Source: Gemmatimonadales bacterium (GTDB taxonomy: Bacteria > Gemmatimonadota > Gemmatimonadetes > Gemmatimonadales > JACORV01). Taken from it: DNA of 34,285 nt. The position numbers and the translations under genes were made by a program. The stretch lies in the NCBI GenBank assembly GCA_030697825.1, contig JAUYOW010000035.1:1-34285 (forward strand). The letters are read 5' to 3'. The notes under the pieces were generated by a model, which did not search any database, was not told the origin of the DNA, and saw nothing but the letters and a program-made list of their open reading frames with translations. Shown here in pieces: positions 19,211 through 26,848 of the stretch (position 1 is its first letter; every line of letters begins with the position of its first letter).

Positions 19211-20479
19211 GTGCTGGAGCGTCTACTCGCCATCGCCGCGGGCCTCTCGCCGCCATTCGTCCTGCTCGAGGACGGACGAGGTGCGGGCAAGAGCATGCTG
19301 GCCTGGGCGCCTCTGCACCGGGTGCGAATCGAGTGGACGGATGCCGCCGTGGGCACGCTCGACGCCCTCACGCTCGGCGACGACTACATCGGGGTGATCG
19401 CCTACGACCTCGGCATCCCGCCGCACGCGCGTCGCCGCGCGCCGATGATCGCGCAGCCGCTCGCTGACCTGTTCGTCCCGACGCAGCGGATCACGTTGCG
19501 GCCGGGGATGCGACCGGAGATCCGCGGAGACGACGCAAGAGATCGATGGGGGGTGGCAGCCGGCGAGTCGTGGCGCGGGGTGGACGAAGGCGGCAAGGGG
19601 GCGCGTGCCGCGACGGCGGGCGCCCTGCGTGCGGTCCGACCGCCGGAGCGGCAAGCGCCCCCGAGCCGCCGTTCGTTGGATCAGGCGCAGTTCGAAGCCG
19701 CGGTGCAACGCGCCCTCGAGTACATCCGCGCGGGGGACATCTACCAGGTCAACCTCAGCGTCGCCGAGCGCGCGCCGCTCGCGGAGCCGGCATTCGATGT
19801 CTACCGGCGGCTCCGCGCGATCAACCCGTCGCCGTGGATGGGCTACGCCGACTTCGGCGACTGGCAGCTCGTCTGCGGCTCGCCGGAGCTGCTGGTCGAG
19901 GTGCGGGACGGGACCGCGCGGGCCCGGCCGATCGCCGGCACCCGCAAGAAGACCGGGAAAAGCGTCCCGGACGCGGCGATGCGCCGCGAGCTGAGGACGG
20001 ACGCGAAGGAAGCCGCGGAGCACGTCATGCTGGTGGACCTGGCACGCAACGACCTCGGCCGCATCGCCGAGTTCGGCTCGGTGCGCGTCGCAGAGCTTGG
20101 CGCGGTCGAGGAGTACTCGCACGTGATGCACCTCGTGCGCGACGTCGTAGCGACGGTCGTCCCCGGCACCGCGCCGCTCGACGTCTTCCGCGCCATGTTC
20201 CCCGGCGGTACCATCACCGGCACGCCCAAGATCCGAGCTATGGAGATCATCGCGGAGCTCGAGCCGGTGGCGCGCGGCTTCTACACCGGCGCCCTCGGCT
20301 GGACGGGCCGGGACGCGGCGCAGTGGAACATCATCATCCGCTCGGCCGTGGTGCGCGACGGGGAAGTCGTCATCCAGGCCGGCGCCGGCATCGTCGCCGA
20401 CTCGGACCCCGCGCGTGAGTGGAAGGAATCGCTGCGCAAGGCCGCCGCGCTGCGCCTGGCGCTGAGGTTGGAAGAGTGA
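19211..20479 (+). CDS. pabB: Aminodeoxychorismate synthase component I
   Basis: The 422-residue product is a chorismate-using enzyme. The catalytic domain (about residues 155-420) begins QAQFEAAVQRALEYIRAGDI followed by YQVNLS and contains RPIAGTRKKTG, MLVDLARNDLGRIAEFGSV, YSHVMHLVRDV and GGTITGTPKIRAMEIIAELE (about 332-351), with a final FYTGALGW, QAGAGIVADSDP and EWKESLRKAAAL. The family converts chorismate plus ammonia to 4-amino-4-deoxychorismate. The adjacent pabC supports PabB rather than anthranilate synthase TrpE. No glutamine amidotransferase (pabA) is present in the window, so it must be supplied elsewhere. The start is GTG 19211, without a ribosome site (see the -10 element just before it). 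Confidence 0.92.
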   Translation: MLERLLAIAAGLSPPFVLLEDGRGAGKSMLAWAPLHRVRIEWTDAAVGTLDALTLGDDYIGVIAYDLGIPPHARRRAPMIAQPLADLFVPTQRITLRPGMRPEIRGDDARDRWGVAAGESWRGVDEGGKGARAATAGALRAVRPPERQAPPSRRSLDQAQFEAAVQRALEYIRAGDIYQVNLSVAERAPLAEPAFDVYRRLRAINPSPWMGYADFGDWQLVCGSPELLVEVRDGTARARPIAGTRKKTGKSVPDAAMRRELRTDAKEAAEHVMLVDLARNDLGRIAEFGSVRVAELGAVEEYSHVMHLVRDVVATVVPGTAPLDVFRAMFPGGTITGTPKIRAMEIIAELEPVARGFYTGALGWTGRDAAQWNIIIRSAVVRDGEVVIQAGAGIVADSDPAREWKESLRKAAALRLALRLEE

Positions 20480-20513
20480 GGATTCCCGCACGTCCGCCAC
20501 GTCTGCCCGTCTG

Positions 20514-21173
20514 ATGGCCGGCCTCTTCGAAACCATCCGCATCCGCGAAGGGCGCGTCCCGTTCCTCGCCGAGCACCTCGCGCGACTCGGCGCTGGTCTC
20601 TGGCGTCTCGGCGTCGAGGGCGCGCCGCCGGGCCTCGAGCAGCGGCTCAGGCAGTTCGAGGCCGAGGGCGAGGTCGTCGTTCGCGTCACCATCGACGAAA
20701 CCGGCGAGGTCATCACCGAACGTCCCGTGCCGGCGGCCGTCCCGATGCGCGTGGTCACCTCGACGGTCCCTCACGACGCCTACCCGGTGAAGAGCACGGT
20801 TCGGGCGCAGTTCGAGCGCGCGCGTGAGGAGGCGGAGGGGCGAGGGGCAGAGGAGGCCTTGCTTCTGACCGCCGGCGGTCACCTGGCCGAGGGGGCGATC
20901 ACGTCCCTTTTCTTCTGGAGCGACGAGCTGCTTTGCACCCCCGACCTCGGTCTCGGCATCCTGCCCGGGATCGGCCGAGCCCGGGTCATGACGCTGGCCC
21001 GGAGGGCAGGGATTCCGGTCGCCGAGGGGAGATTCGCGCCGGCCGCGCTCCTCCCGGGGGCTCCCTTCCTGGTCAACGCGGTCCGTGGGATCGTCGAGAC
21101 CCTGAGCCTTGATGACGTGGAGGTACGCCGCGACCCGCGGACGGCGGCGCTCAGGGCGGAGTTCTGGGGTTGA
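20514..21173 (+). CDS. pabC: Class IV aminotransferase, probable aminodeoxychorismate lyase
   Basis: A PLP enzyme of the branched-chain-aminotransferase fold, 219 residues, shorter than the usual 250-280 but complete. LFETIRIREGRVPFLAEHLA is the N-terminal motif, VKSTVRAQFERAREEA holds the likely Schiff-base Lys, and GAEEALLLTAGGHLAEGAIT plus GLGILPGIGRARVM bind cofactor phosphate and carboxylate. It lies 34 nt after pabB in the same direction, so it most likely releases pyruvate from aminodeoxychorismate to give p-aminobenzoate for folate. D-amino-acid aminotransferase is the alternative and is less likely next to pabB. Confidence 0.88.
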   Translation: MAGLFETIRIREGRVPFLAEHLARLGAGLWRLGVEGAPPGLEQRLRQFEAEGEVVVRVTIDETGEVITERPVPAAVPMRVVTSTVPHDAYPVKSTVRAQFERAREEAEGRGAEEALLLTAGGHLAEGAITSLFFWSDELLCTPDLGLGILPGIGRARVMTLARRAGIPVAEGRFAPAALLPGAPFLVNAVRGIVETLSLDDVEVRRDPRTAALRAEFWG

Positions 21174-21230
21174 GCCCCCCTACTGGCCCATGTAGCTTTG
21201 ATGGCTCTCGCGAACCGGGCGGGAGCCGTG

Positions 21231-21304
21231 GTGGCTGTAGCTCAATCGGTTAGAGCGCCGGACTGTGGCTCCGGAGGTTGCGGGTTCAATCCCCGTCAGT
21301 CACC
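21231..21304 (+). tRNA. tRNA-His(GTG)
   Basis: The acceptor stem is GTGGCTG/CAGTCAC, the anticodon loop CTGTGGC (anticodon GTG) and the T-loop TTCAATC. The discriminator is C and a G precedes position 1 at 21230, matching the special G-1:C73 pair of tRNA-His. CCA is not encoded. It is the first of four tRNA genes within about 400 nt. Confidence 0.95.
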
Positions 21305-21323
21305 CTGGTTCGAGGTCAGAATT

Positions 21324-21396
21324 AGGTCCGTAGCTCAATTGGTAGAGCACCGGTCTCCAAAACCGGGGGTTGGGGGTTCGATTCCCTCCGGGCCTG
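21324..21396 (+). tRNA. tRNA-Trp(CCA)
   Basis: The acceptor stem is AGGTCCG/CGGGCCT with one G-U pair, the D-arm GCTC..GAGC, the anticodon stem-loop CCGGT-CTCCAAA-ACCGG (anticodon CCA) and the T-loop TTCGATT. The discriminator is G, as required for tRNA-Trp. CCA is not encoded. Confidence 0.95.
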
Positions 21397-21405
21397 TTGG
21401 AAAAA

Positions 21406-21476
21406 GCAGCCGTTGGCTGTTGGCCGTTGGGGGGCACCCGGCCACCAACGGCTAACGGCTAACGGCCAACGGCTGC
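21406..21476. repeat. Heptad-built inverted repeat, copy 1 (intergenic)
   Basis: The left arm (21406-21430) is three heptads of the type GCCGTTG/GCTGTTG, and the right arm (21445-21476) is four reversed heptads (CCAACGG, CTAACGG). The outer 11 bp (GCAGCCGTTGG with CCAACGGCTGC) pair perfectly, so a long hairpin can form between tRNA-Trp and tRNA-Glu. The centre carries GGGGGGCACCC. Two related copies lie within the next 1.1 kb. Confidence 0.85.
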
Positions 21477-21481
21477 ACCAC

Positions 21482-21554
21482 GGCGGTATCGTCTAGGGGA
21501 CTAGGACGTGGCCCTCTCAAGGCCAAAACACGGGTTCGAATCCCGTTACCGCTA
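21482..21554 (+). tRNA. tRNA-Glu(CTC)
   Basis: The acceptor stem is GGCGGTA/TACCGCT, the anticodon stem-loop TGGCC-CTCTCAA-GGCCA (anticodon CTC) and the T-loop TTCGAAT. The discriminator is A. It begins 5 nt after the heptad repeat. Confidence 0.94.
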
Positions 21555-21566
21555 CTCCTCCCCGTC

Positions 21567-21638
21567 GGCCCCATCGTCTAACGGCTAGGACACCACCCTT
21601 TCAAGGTGGGAACAGGGGTTCGATTCCCCTTGGGGCTA
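21567..21638 (+). tRNA. tRNA-Glu(TTC)
   Basis: The acceptor stem is GGCCCCA/TGGGGCT, the anticodon stem-loop CCACC-CTTTCAA-GGTGG (anticodon TTC) and the T-loop TTCGATT. The discriminator is A. Its last three bases are the stop codon of the opposite-strand T2SS-F-like gene. Confidence 0.95.
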
Positions 21639-22457
21639 TGAGTACCCGCCGTCGTACAAGTCCGCCAGCCGCTTCAGCGTCTCCGAGTAATTCCCCGTTG
21701 CGTCCGCGATCTCCATCGTCGCCAGCATCTCCCGCGGGATCAGGTCGCACCCCGCGAAGGTCTTCGCCAACGGCTGGCAGCCAACGGCCAACGGCTGCTG
21801 TCTCGCTACGTGCGCGCTGATCACCGGGCTCGCCGCCGCGTCCACCGCCAGCTCCACGACCCGCCCCAGCGGCAGTCCAGCCTCCACGCCAAGCACTAGC
21901 GCGCGGGCCAGGCGGCCGCGTACGAACTTCGGCTTTCGTCCGTACCATGTCGCGGCGGCGAGCAGCAACGATCCACCCGCCGTCACCAGGATCGTCAACC
22001 CGCCCATCACGACCAGCAGGTACTGCGCCGTATGTCCGAAGAAAAGCAGCGGGAACGGCGCGATGAAGGTCGCCGCGAGCGCCTGGAACATGGGATAGCT
22101 CAGCTTCTTCTTGATCCACAGAATCATCCGGTGCTCGGCGGCGAAGAAGTCGGCGAGGAGCTTGAGGCAGGTCTCGAGCGAGCCGGACTCCTCGCCGAGG
22201 ACGAGCAGCGCCGCCTCGAACGGAACGAAGAGCCGCGGCTTGGCCTTCGTCAGCGACGCGAGCGCCGCGCGCCGCTTGGTGCCCGCGAGGAGGTAGCCGC
22301 GCAGCTTCTCGACGCTCGGCGAGCGCGTGAACTCGTGCATCGAGCCGAGCGTGGTAGGGTAGTCGAGGCCGGCATGGTAGCCCGCGTACCACATGCGGTA
22401 GAACTCCGCCTTGAAGCGGGCGACGTCGAGCTCGGCCCAGGCATGAGTGAGAAGCAT
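21636..22457 (-). CDS. T2SS-F-domain (GspF/PilC-like) membrane protein
   Basis: The product has 273 residues. The first domain has EFYRMWYAGYHAGLDYPTTL and GEESGSLETCLKLLADFFAA followed by EHRMILWIKKKLSYPMFQA, the hallmark of the GspF/PilC cytoplasmic domain leading into a membrane helix. Two or three hydrophobic helices follow (about 130-175), then a second, shorter F-domain ending ATMEIADATGNYSETLKRLA. Typical GspF/PilC proteins have about 400 residues, so this is a short variant, and no other secretion or pilus gene is nearby. A heptad repeat lies inside it and encodes QPLAVGCQPLA. Another copy begins 5 nt upstream of the ATG and contains an in-frame stop, so N-terminal trimming by repeat insertion is possible. 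The stop codon lies in the tRNA-Glu 3' end. Confidence 0.82.
   Translation of the reverse strand: MLLTHAWAELDVARFKAEFYRMWYAGYHAGLDYPTTLGSMHEFTRSPSVEKLRGYLLAGTKRRAALASLTKAKPRLFVPFEAALLVLGEESGSLETCLKLLADFFAAEHRMILWIKKKLSYPMFQALAATFIAPFPLLFFGHTAQYLLVVMGGLTILVTAGGSLLLAAATWYGRKPKFVRGRLARALVLGVEAGLPLGRVVELAVDAAASPVISAHVARQQPLAVGCQPLAKTFAGCDLIPREMLATMEIADATGNYSETLKRLADLYDGGYS
21766..21797. repeat. Heptad repeat, copy 2 (inside a coding sequence)
   Basis: This copy holds the same CCAACGG/GCCGTTG units as the intergenic copy, with two clusters separated by CTGGCAG. It lies in the T2SS-F-like gene, in frame, and encodes QPLAVGCQPLA. The flanking protein sequence reads as normal family sequence, which suggests an in-frame insertion that was tolerated. 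Confidence 0.75.
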
Positions 22458-22462
22458 GGGCG

Positions 22463-22557
22463 GCAGCCGCTAGCCGTTGGCCGTTGGGGGGCTCCGCCGC
22501 CGCCGTTTTGCGGCCATCGGGCACCCGCCGACGCCTAACAGCCAGCGGCCTACGGCC
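22463..22557. repeat. Heptad repeat, copy 3 (degenerate inverted repeat)
   Basis: The left arm 22463-22487 reads GCAGCC then GCTAGCCGTTGGCCGTTGG; the right arm 22534-22557 contains CTAACAG, CCAGCGG, CCTACGG. The centre again starts with a G-run. It fills the spacer between the AAA+ gene and the T2SS-F-like gene and abuts the latter's start codon. Confidence 0.7.
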
Positions 22558-22564
22558 ATCACGC

Positions 22565-24319
22565 TCATCTCCCCAAGGCCGCCCGCAGCTCCGCCAGCCT
22601 TCCCGCGATCGCCGCGTTCGACATCGCCGCGAGGTCAGGCGGGAGCAGCGCGCGCGACGTACACTCGACCGCCGCGATCAGTTTCTGATACTCGATCTCC
22701 AGCGGATAGGTGGGCGGCTGGAAATCCTGGATGAGCCCGGCCAGCAGCGCGGCGTTCATGGTCTTGAGGCCTGCCGCGGCCATGCGCCGGCTCGCGCGGA
22801 CCAGGATCGCCTCGATGTCCGCGGCCGAGAGCGAGGCCGCGTCGCCGAACAGCGTGGCCGGCTGCACGTCCGGCGCCAGCGGGATCTTGAGCCGCCGGCG
22901 CAGCGCCTCGAACACGACGGCGCGCTCCTCGGGAGTGGCAGGCGGGAAGAGCGCCAGGTGCTCCTCGGCGCGGCCCTGGCGCTTGAGGTCTACCGGCACC
23001 AGGTCGGGCCGGCTCGTCATCAGGAACCAGAGCACCCGGCCGCGGCGGCGCGTGTCGCCCATGAACGCGGCCAGCGACGCGAAGACGCGCTCGCTGACGC
23101 CCGAGTCGTGCCCGCCCACGTCACGGCTGCCGAGCGCCGCGTCCGCTTCGTCGATCACTACCGCCACCGGCCCGATCGCGTCGAGGATCCCGAGGATGCG
23201 CTCCAGGTTCGACTCCGTCTGCCCCTGCCACATCGAGCGGAAGTTCTGAAGCTCGACCACCGGTATCCCGATCTCCGCCGCGAAGCACCTGACGATGAAG
23301 CTCTTCCCCGTACCCACCGGCCCGCAGATCAGGAACCCCATCGGCACCACGTCGAGCCGCCCCTGCCGCAGCGCGTTCGCGGCTTCGCGCAGGAGCGCCT
23401 TCGCGTTCTCGTGCCCCGCCACCGCGTCGAGGCCCACGTCGCTCGTCATGAACTCCAGCAGTCCCCCGCTGGACTCCTCGATGAGACGCTTCTTCTCGCG
23501 CGTCAGGGCGTCCGGGTCGAGCGCAGCCCCTCCCGCCTCGGCCTCGGCGAGCAGGCTCTCGAGGTTCAGGCGCGTGAGCCCACCCGTGAGCACCGCCGCC
23601 CGCCGCGCATCGATCCGCGCGAAGGTGTCCGGCGTGCCGCCCCGGCCCGTGAGGTACGCATATCGTTCCTCCTCGCTCGGCACCGGGACTGCGATCTCGA
23701 CCGTCCGCGCGTCGGCGATCAGGGAGGCGTTGAGCGACGCCGTGCTCTCGGCGATGAGGCAGAAGGTCACCTCGCGCTGGAGGAAGAGCGGGTCGCTCGC
23801 CCAGCGGCGCAGCGTGACGATGGAGCCGCGGTCCTCCACCGACAGCTGGCCCGGCTCGCCCGCGGGCGCGACCGTCTCGCCATAGTCCACGATCACGCAG
23901 GCTGAAAAGCGCCGGTTCTCGGTCAGTTGGGCGCGGACGTAGCCCTCCACCAGCTGGAGCGCGCGGTCGGGGTCGCGCGGCTGCGACTGCGCGAGCGTAG
24001 TGCCGTTCTGCTTGTCGTAGGCTTTGAGGAGCGTCTTGAAGTCGTCCTCGACGCCGCTGTCGGTGAAGCGGATCCCGGCGCCGCGGTCGTAGGTGACCAC
24101 TGCGGCGCGGTCGGAGAAGACCGTCTCCGCCAGATACTCGCGCATCGCGCCATAGCGGCGCGCGCCGAGTGGATGGAGGTCACGGACGCCCGGGCCGTGG
24201 AGGATGAAGAAGTTCACGGCGCCCTGTTTCATGCGCTTGCGGAGCTTCTGTGCCCACTCGCCCTGGGGCGGGGCGTCGTAGCGCTCGCGCTCGGGTGGCG
24301 GGCCGCCGAAGAGCGGCAC
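22565..24319 (-). CDS. AAA+ ATPase with N-terminal degenerate P-loop-like domain
   Basis: The product has 584 residues. The C-terminal AAA+ module has Walker A GPVGTGKS (about 331-338), the second-region FRSMWQGQTESNLERIL pore-type segment, Walker B VAVVIDEADA (about 385), sensor 1 VLWFLMTSRPD and a following small helical domain. The N-terminal 280 residues (VNFFILHGPGVRDLHPLGAR, CVIVDYGETVAPAG, TFCLIAEST) resemble an inactive ATPase-like domain, as in Ycf46-type proteins; the overall layout suggests that group. The start is GTG 24319, 4 nt past the stop of the PAS gene, so the two are probably co-transcribed. The client is unknown. Confidence 0.85.
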   Translation of the reverse strand: MPLFGGPPPERERYDAPPQGEWAQKLRKRMKQGAVNFFILHGPGVRDLHPLGARRYGAMREYLAETVFSDRAAVVTYDRGAGIRFTDSGVEDDFKTLLKAYDKQNGTTLAQSQPRDPDRALQLVEGYVRAQLTENRRFSACVIVDYGETVAPAGEPGQLSVEDRGSIVTLRRWASDPLFLQREVTFCLIAESTASLNASLIADARTVEIAVPVPSEEERYAYLTGRGGTPDTFARIDARRAAVLTGGLTRLNLESLLAEAEAGGAALDPDALTREKKRLIEESSGGLLEFMTSDVGLDAVAGHENAKALLREAANALRQGRLDVVPMGFLICGPVGTGKSFIVRCFAAEIGIPVVELQNFRSMWQGQTESNLERILGILDAIGPVAVVIDEADAALGSRDVGGHDSGVSERVFASLAAFMGDTRRRGRVLWFLMTSRPDLVPVDLKRQGRAEEHLALFPPATPEERAVVFEALRRRLKIPLAPDVQPATLFGDAASLSAADIEAILVRASRRMAAAGLKTMNAALLAGLIQDFQPPTYPLEIEYQKLIAAVECTSRALLPPDLAAMSNAAIAGRLAELRAALGR

Positions 24320-24323
24320 CGGG

Positions 24324-25102
24324 TCAGCGCCTCGCCTGGCCGGCGACCAGCGCGGTGGCGGCCTCCGGCGTCGCGTACAACTCGCGAACCTTGCGCAAGA
24401 AGCCCTCGGGGTCCTTCAGCTGGTCGAGCACGAACTGGATTGCGCGCTCGTCGTCGCGCGAGGCGATGATCTCCTCGGGGATGTGCCACATCTCGACAAA
24501 CTTGCGGTTGAACTTGGCGATCTTGCCGGGGTCGTCCACGACCAGGATCCCGTCGGCTGTGGACTCGAGTGCCGCGGTGAGCACCGACAGCGTCTGGCGC
24601 TGATCCTGGGCGGCTCGCTGCCGGTCGGTGATGTCGACCAGGATGCCGTGGAAGAGGGTCTCGCCCGATTCCGGGTCCTGGACGGCAGTGCACGCGCGTC
24701 GAGGACCGTGCGGATCTCGCCGTCGAGCCGCCGGATCTGGAACTCGAACTCGCGCACCGCGCCGTCGTGCCTCAGCAGCTCCAGCTCCCGCGCCCGCTGC
24801 TCCGGGTCCACGAAAAGGTCGTAGGCGGTGAAACGCTTGAACTCGTCCAGCGACGAGACCCCGATCATCTCCAGGAACGCGCGGTTCGCGTCGAGAACCT
24901 CGCCCCTGACGTTCGACACGTAGATCCCCTCGCGCAGATTGCCGACCAGGGCGCGAAGTGTCTCGGCGTCGCTGAGGCTTCGAAGGCGGGTGCCGCCGGA
25001 GGTGCGGTTCACGGGCCGAATCTGCATTGCGGGGACGGTTTGCGACAGACCGGGCCATGCCTCTGGCCGAAATCGCCGGATGATCGCACCTTTCGTGGAC
25101 AT
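24324..25102 (-). pseudogene. PAS-domain sensor gene with a frameshift
   Basis: From ATG 25102 the first frame encodes a PAS domain (LRALVGNLREGIYVSNVRGE, DANRAFLEMIGVSSLDEFKR, then RRLDGEIRTVLDAR). Coding then switches frame near 24690: the other frame continues CTAVQDPESGETLFHGILVD and ITDRQRAA, a PAC ending, and a second PAS (ALESTADGILVVDDPGKIAK, FNRKFVEMWHIPEE). It stops at 24324. Read through the shift it would give about 259 residues with two PAS domains and no kinase or cyclase output domain. One missing base near 24690 explains the break; it may be a real mutation or a sequencing error. The start is uncertain (ATG 25027 is an alternative). Confidence 0.75.
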
Positions 25103-25127
25103 TCCCTCAACTCATGGCGGTTCTTCG

Positions 25128-25961
25128 ATGTCGGTCCCGGCCCGGCTCATGTGTGGCGTGATCACGGCAACCTGTCTCGCGGTCGTCGCTTGCGGGGCGC
25201 AGGCGCAGTCGCTCCCCGCCGACGGCGACAGCGCCCTCGCCCGCCTCAACGTTTCGCCCCGCCACGGGGAGTGGGTGAGAGTGGACGCCGGCGGCGGCGA
25301 CAGCGTCATGGCGTGGGTGGTGTACCCCGAGCGCCAGGGCCGCGCGCCTGTAGTCGTGGTGATCCACGAGATCTACGGCCTCACCGATTGGATCCGCGGC
25401 GTGGCGGACCAGCTCGCGGCGGAGGGGTTCATCGCCATCGCGCCGGACCTGTTGAGCGGGAAGGGGGCGAACGGCACCGGCACGCCGGCCGACCGGCAGG
25501 AAGCGGTGCGGCTGGTTCGGGCGCTGGCCCCGGACGAGGTGGCGCGTCGGCTGGCCTCCGCCGCGACCTACGCCACGCGTCTCCCGGCGGCCCGGGATCG
25601 GGTGGCGAGCATCGGCTTTTGCTGGGGCGGCTCGACCAGCTTCGCGTTCGCGACCAACTTCGCGAGCCTGCGCGGGGCGGTGGTGTACTATGGCACCGCG
25701 CCGGACTCCACGGCCCTTCCGCGCATCAACGGTCCGGTGCTCGGCCTCTACGGCGGCGACGATGCGCGCGTGACCGCGACGGTGGAGCCCACGCGCGGGG
25801 CGATGTCCCTTCTCAACAAGCGTTACGATCCGCGCGTGTACGACGGGGCGGGGCACGGCTTCCTGCGCGATCAGGCGGGCCGCGCCGGCGCGAACCGCCG
25901 CGCTGCCGAGCAGGCGTGGCCGGCGACGGTCGCGTTCCTGCGGGACGCCCTTGGCCGATGA
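25128..25961 (+). CDS. Secreted dienelactone-hydrolase-family protein
   Basis: An alpha/beta hydrolase of 277 residues with a signal peptide (MSVPARLMCGVITATCLAVV then ACGAQAQ), so it is exported. The DLH triad is visible: nucleophile Cys165 in SIGFCWGGS, Asp in LYGGDDARV (211/212) and His243 in GAGHGFLRD. VVVVIHEIYGLTDWIRGVAD near residue 80 is the usual DLH oxyanion segment. The natural substrate is unknown; many secreted DLH-like proteins act on esters or lactones. ATG 25128 is chosen for the signal peptide; ATG 25149 is possible. It is divergent from the PAS gene across only 25 nt. Confidence 0.9.
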   Translation: MSVPARLMCGVITATCLAVVACGAQAQSLPADGDSALARLNVSPRHGEWVRVDAGGGDSVMAWVVYPERQGRAPVVVVIHEIYGLTDWIRGVADQLAAEGFIAIAPDLLSGKGANGTGTPADRQEAVRLVRALAPDEVARRLASAATYATRLPAARDRVASIGFCWGGSTSFAFATNFASLRGAVVYYGTAPDSTALPRINGPVLGLYGGDDARVTATVEPTRGAMSLLNKRYDPRVYDGAGHGFLRDQAGRAGANRRAAEQAWPATVAFLRDALGR

Positions 25962-26014
25962 AGCGGTTACCGCGGGTTGCGCAACGGGTTTTGACTAGCG
26001 AGTTTTTCCTCCGC

Positions 26015-26087
<73 letters not shown>

Positions 26088-26124
26088 TTCCTCTAGCGGC
26101 ACATCAAACTAGCCCAACTCTTGC

Positions 26125-26152
26125 CGGTCGGCCGCCACACGGCCACCGACCG
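26125..26152. terminator. Possible hairpin after tRNA-Lys
   Basis: CGGTCGG (26125-26131) pairs perfectly with CCGACCG (26146-26152), and an inner CCG/CGG pair can extend it. There is no U-run, so it is a weak terminator candidate. The rest of 26088-26226 shows nothing recognisable except the ribosome site of the next gene. Confidence 0.3.
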
Positions 26153-26226
26153 CGATCCGGGGTGGCGCTGGACATCGCGGGCGAGGCGAGGAATGTTCTT
26201 CCGGTGAGGACCAAGGCGAGGTGCGT

Positions 26227-26694
26227 ATGCCCGTCCAACGCTTGAAGGAGTTCCTCGACGCTAACGGCGTCAAGTACGTCGAGATCAGCCACTCGCCGGG
26301 CTACACCGCGCAGGAGCTGGCCGCCGCGGCGCACGTCCCCGGCAAGGAGTGGGCGAAGACCGTCGTCGTGAAGGTGGACGGCCGGCTGGCGATGGCGGTG
26401 CTGCCCGCCTCGTCGAGGGTGATCCTCGACCTGCTGCGGCAGGCGACCGGCGCCAAGAACGTCGAGCTCGCGACGGAGCGTGAGTTCGCCGATCGGTTCC
26501 CCGGCTGCGAGCTGGGCGCGATGCCGCCCTTCGGCAACCTCTACGACATGGACGTCTTCGTCGAGGAGCGGCTCGCGAATGACGAGGAGATCGCCTTCAA
26601 CGCGGGCACGTACACCGAGGTGATCAAGCTCGCCTACCAGGACTACCAGCGGCTGGTGAAGCCGAAGGTCCTCAAGTTCGCGACGACGCACTGA
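26227..26694 (+). CDS. YbaK/ProX-type aminoacyl-tRNA deacylase
   Basis: A single YbaK/aaRS-associated domain of 155 residues from ATG 26227, preceded by GAGG at 5 nt. Motifs are YTAQELAAAAHVPGKEWAKT ending in the conserved Lys, GAMPPFGNLYDMDVFVEE, and IAFNAGTYTEVIKLAYQDY. Family members hydrolyse mischarged tRNAs: YbaK clears Cys-tRNA(Pro), and relatives clear Ala-tRNA(Pro) or other species. Which tRNA this one edits cannot be read from the sequence. Its position just ahead of a cysteine-controlled operon is notable, but the promoter of that operon lies after this stop codon. Confidence 0.85.
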   Translation: MPVQRLKEFLDANGVKYVEISHSPGYTAQELAAAAHVPGKEWAKTVVVKVDGRLAMAVLPASSRVILDLLRQATGAKNVELATEREFADRFPGCELGAMPPFGNLYDMDVFVEERLANDEEIAFNAGTYTEVIKLAYQDYQRLVKPKVLKFATTH

Positions 26695-26698
26695 GGCC

Positions 26699-26734
26699 TT
26701 GACCGCCGTCGGAGCCGCCGTTAAGTACCATCGT
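26699..26734 (+). promoter_or_regulatory. Promoter of the cysteine leader/operon
   Basis: TTGACC (26699-26704) is a near-consensus -35. After 16-17 nt comes a weaker -10 (TTAAGT at 26721 or TAAGTA at 26722). The predicted transcription start falls at or within one or two bases of the leader ATG at 26735, and no Shine-Dalgarno precedes that ATG, so the leader mRNA is probably leaderless. The -35 lies 5 nt after the YbaK-like stop. Confidence 0.6.
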
Positions 26735-26848
26735 ATGATCGATTGTTCCCTTTCACTGCCGGTCCAGCTGTGCGGGTGCTGCACCTGCTGCTGTTGCCCT
26801 GCCCCGACGGGAGTGGGGACCGGCTCGTGGGGGATGCGCGCTGTGTAG
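26735..26848 (+). CDS. Poly-cysteine leader peptide (attenuator)
   Basis: A 37-codon ORF, from ATG to TAG, whose product contains LCGCCTCCCCPAPTG. Codons 13, 15, 16, 18, 19, 20 and 21 (26771-26797) are Cys, seven of nine, and codon 4 is Cys as well. It lies between a promoter and an intrinsic terminator directly upstream of a cysteine biosynthesis operon. This is the layout of amino-acid leader peptides such as those of trp and his: ribosomes stall at Cys codons when Cys-tRNA(Cys) is short. Leaderless poly-cysteine leader ORFs that sense cysteine are known from mycobacteria; here the ORF is coupled to an obvious terminator. The peptide itself is not expected to have a further function. Confidence 0.8.
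   Translation: MIDCSLSLPVQLCGCCTCCCCPAPTGVGTGSWGMRAV

Noticed and set aside
21397-21481. CRISPR-like array or terminator between tRNA-Trp and tRNA-Glu
   Set aside because: The 7-nt units have no spacers and lie in opposite orientations; no U-run follows the hairpin.
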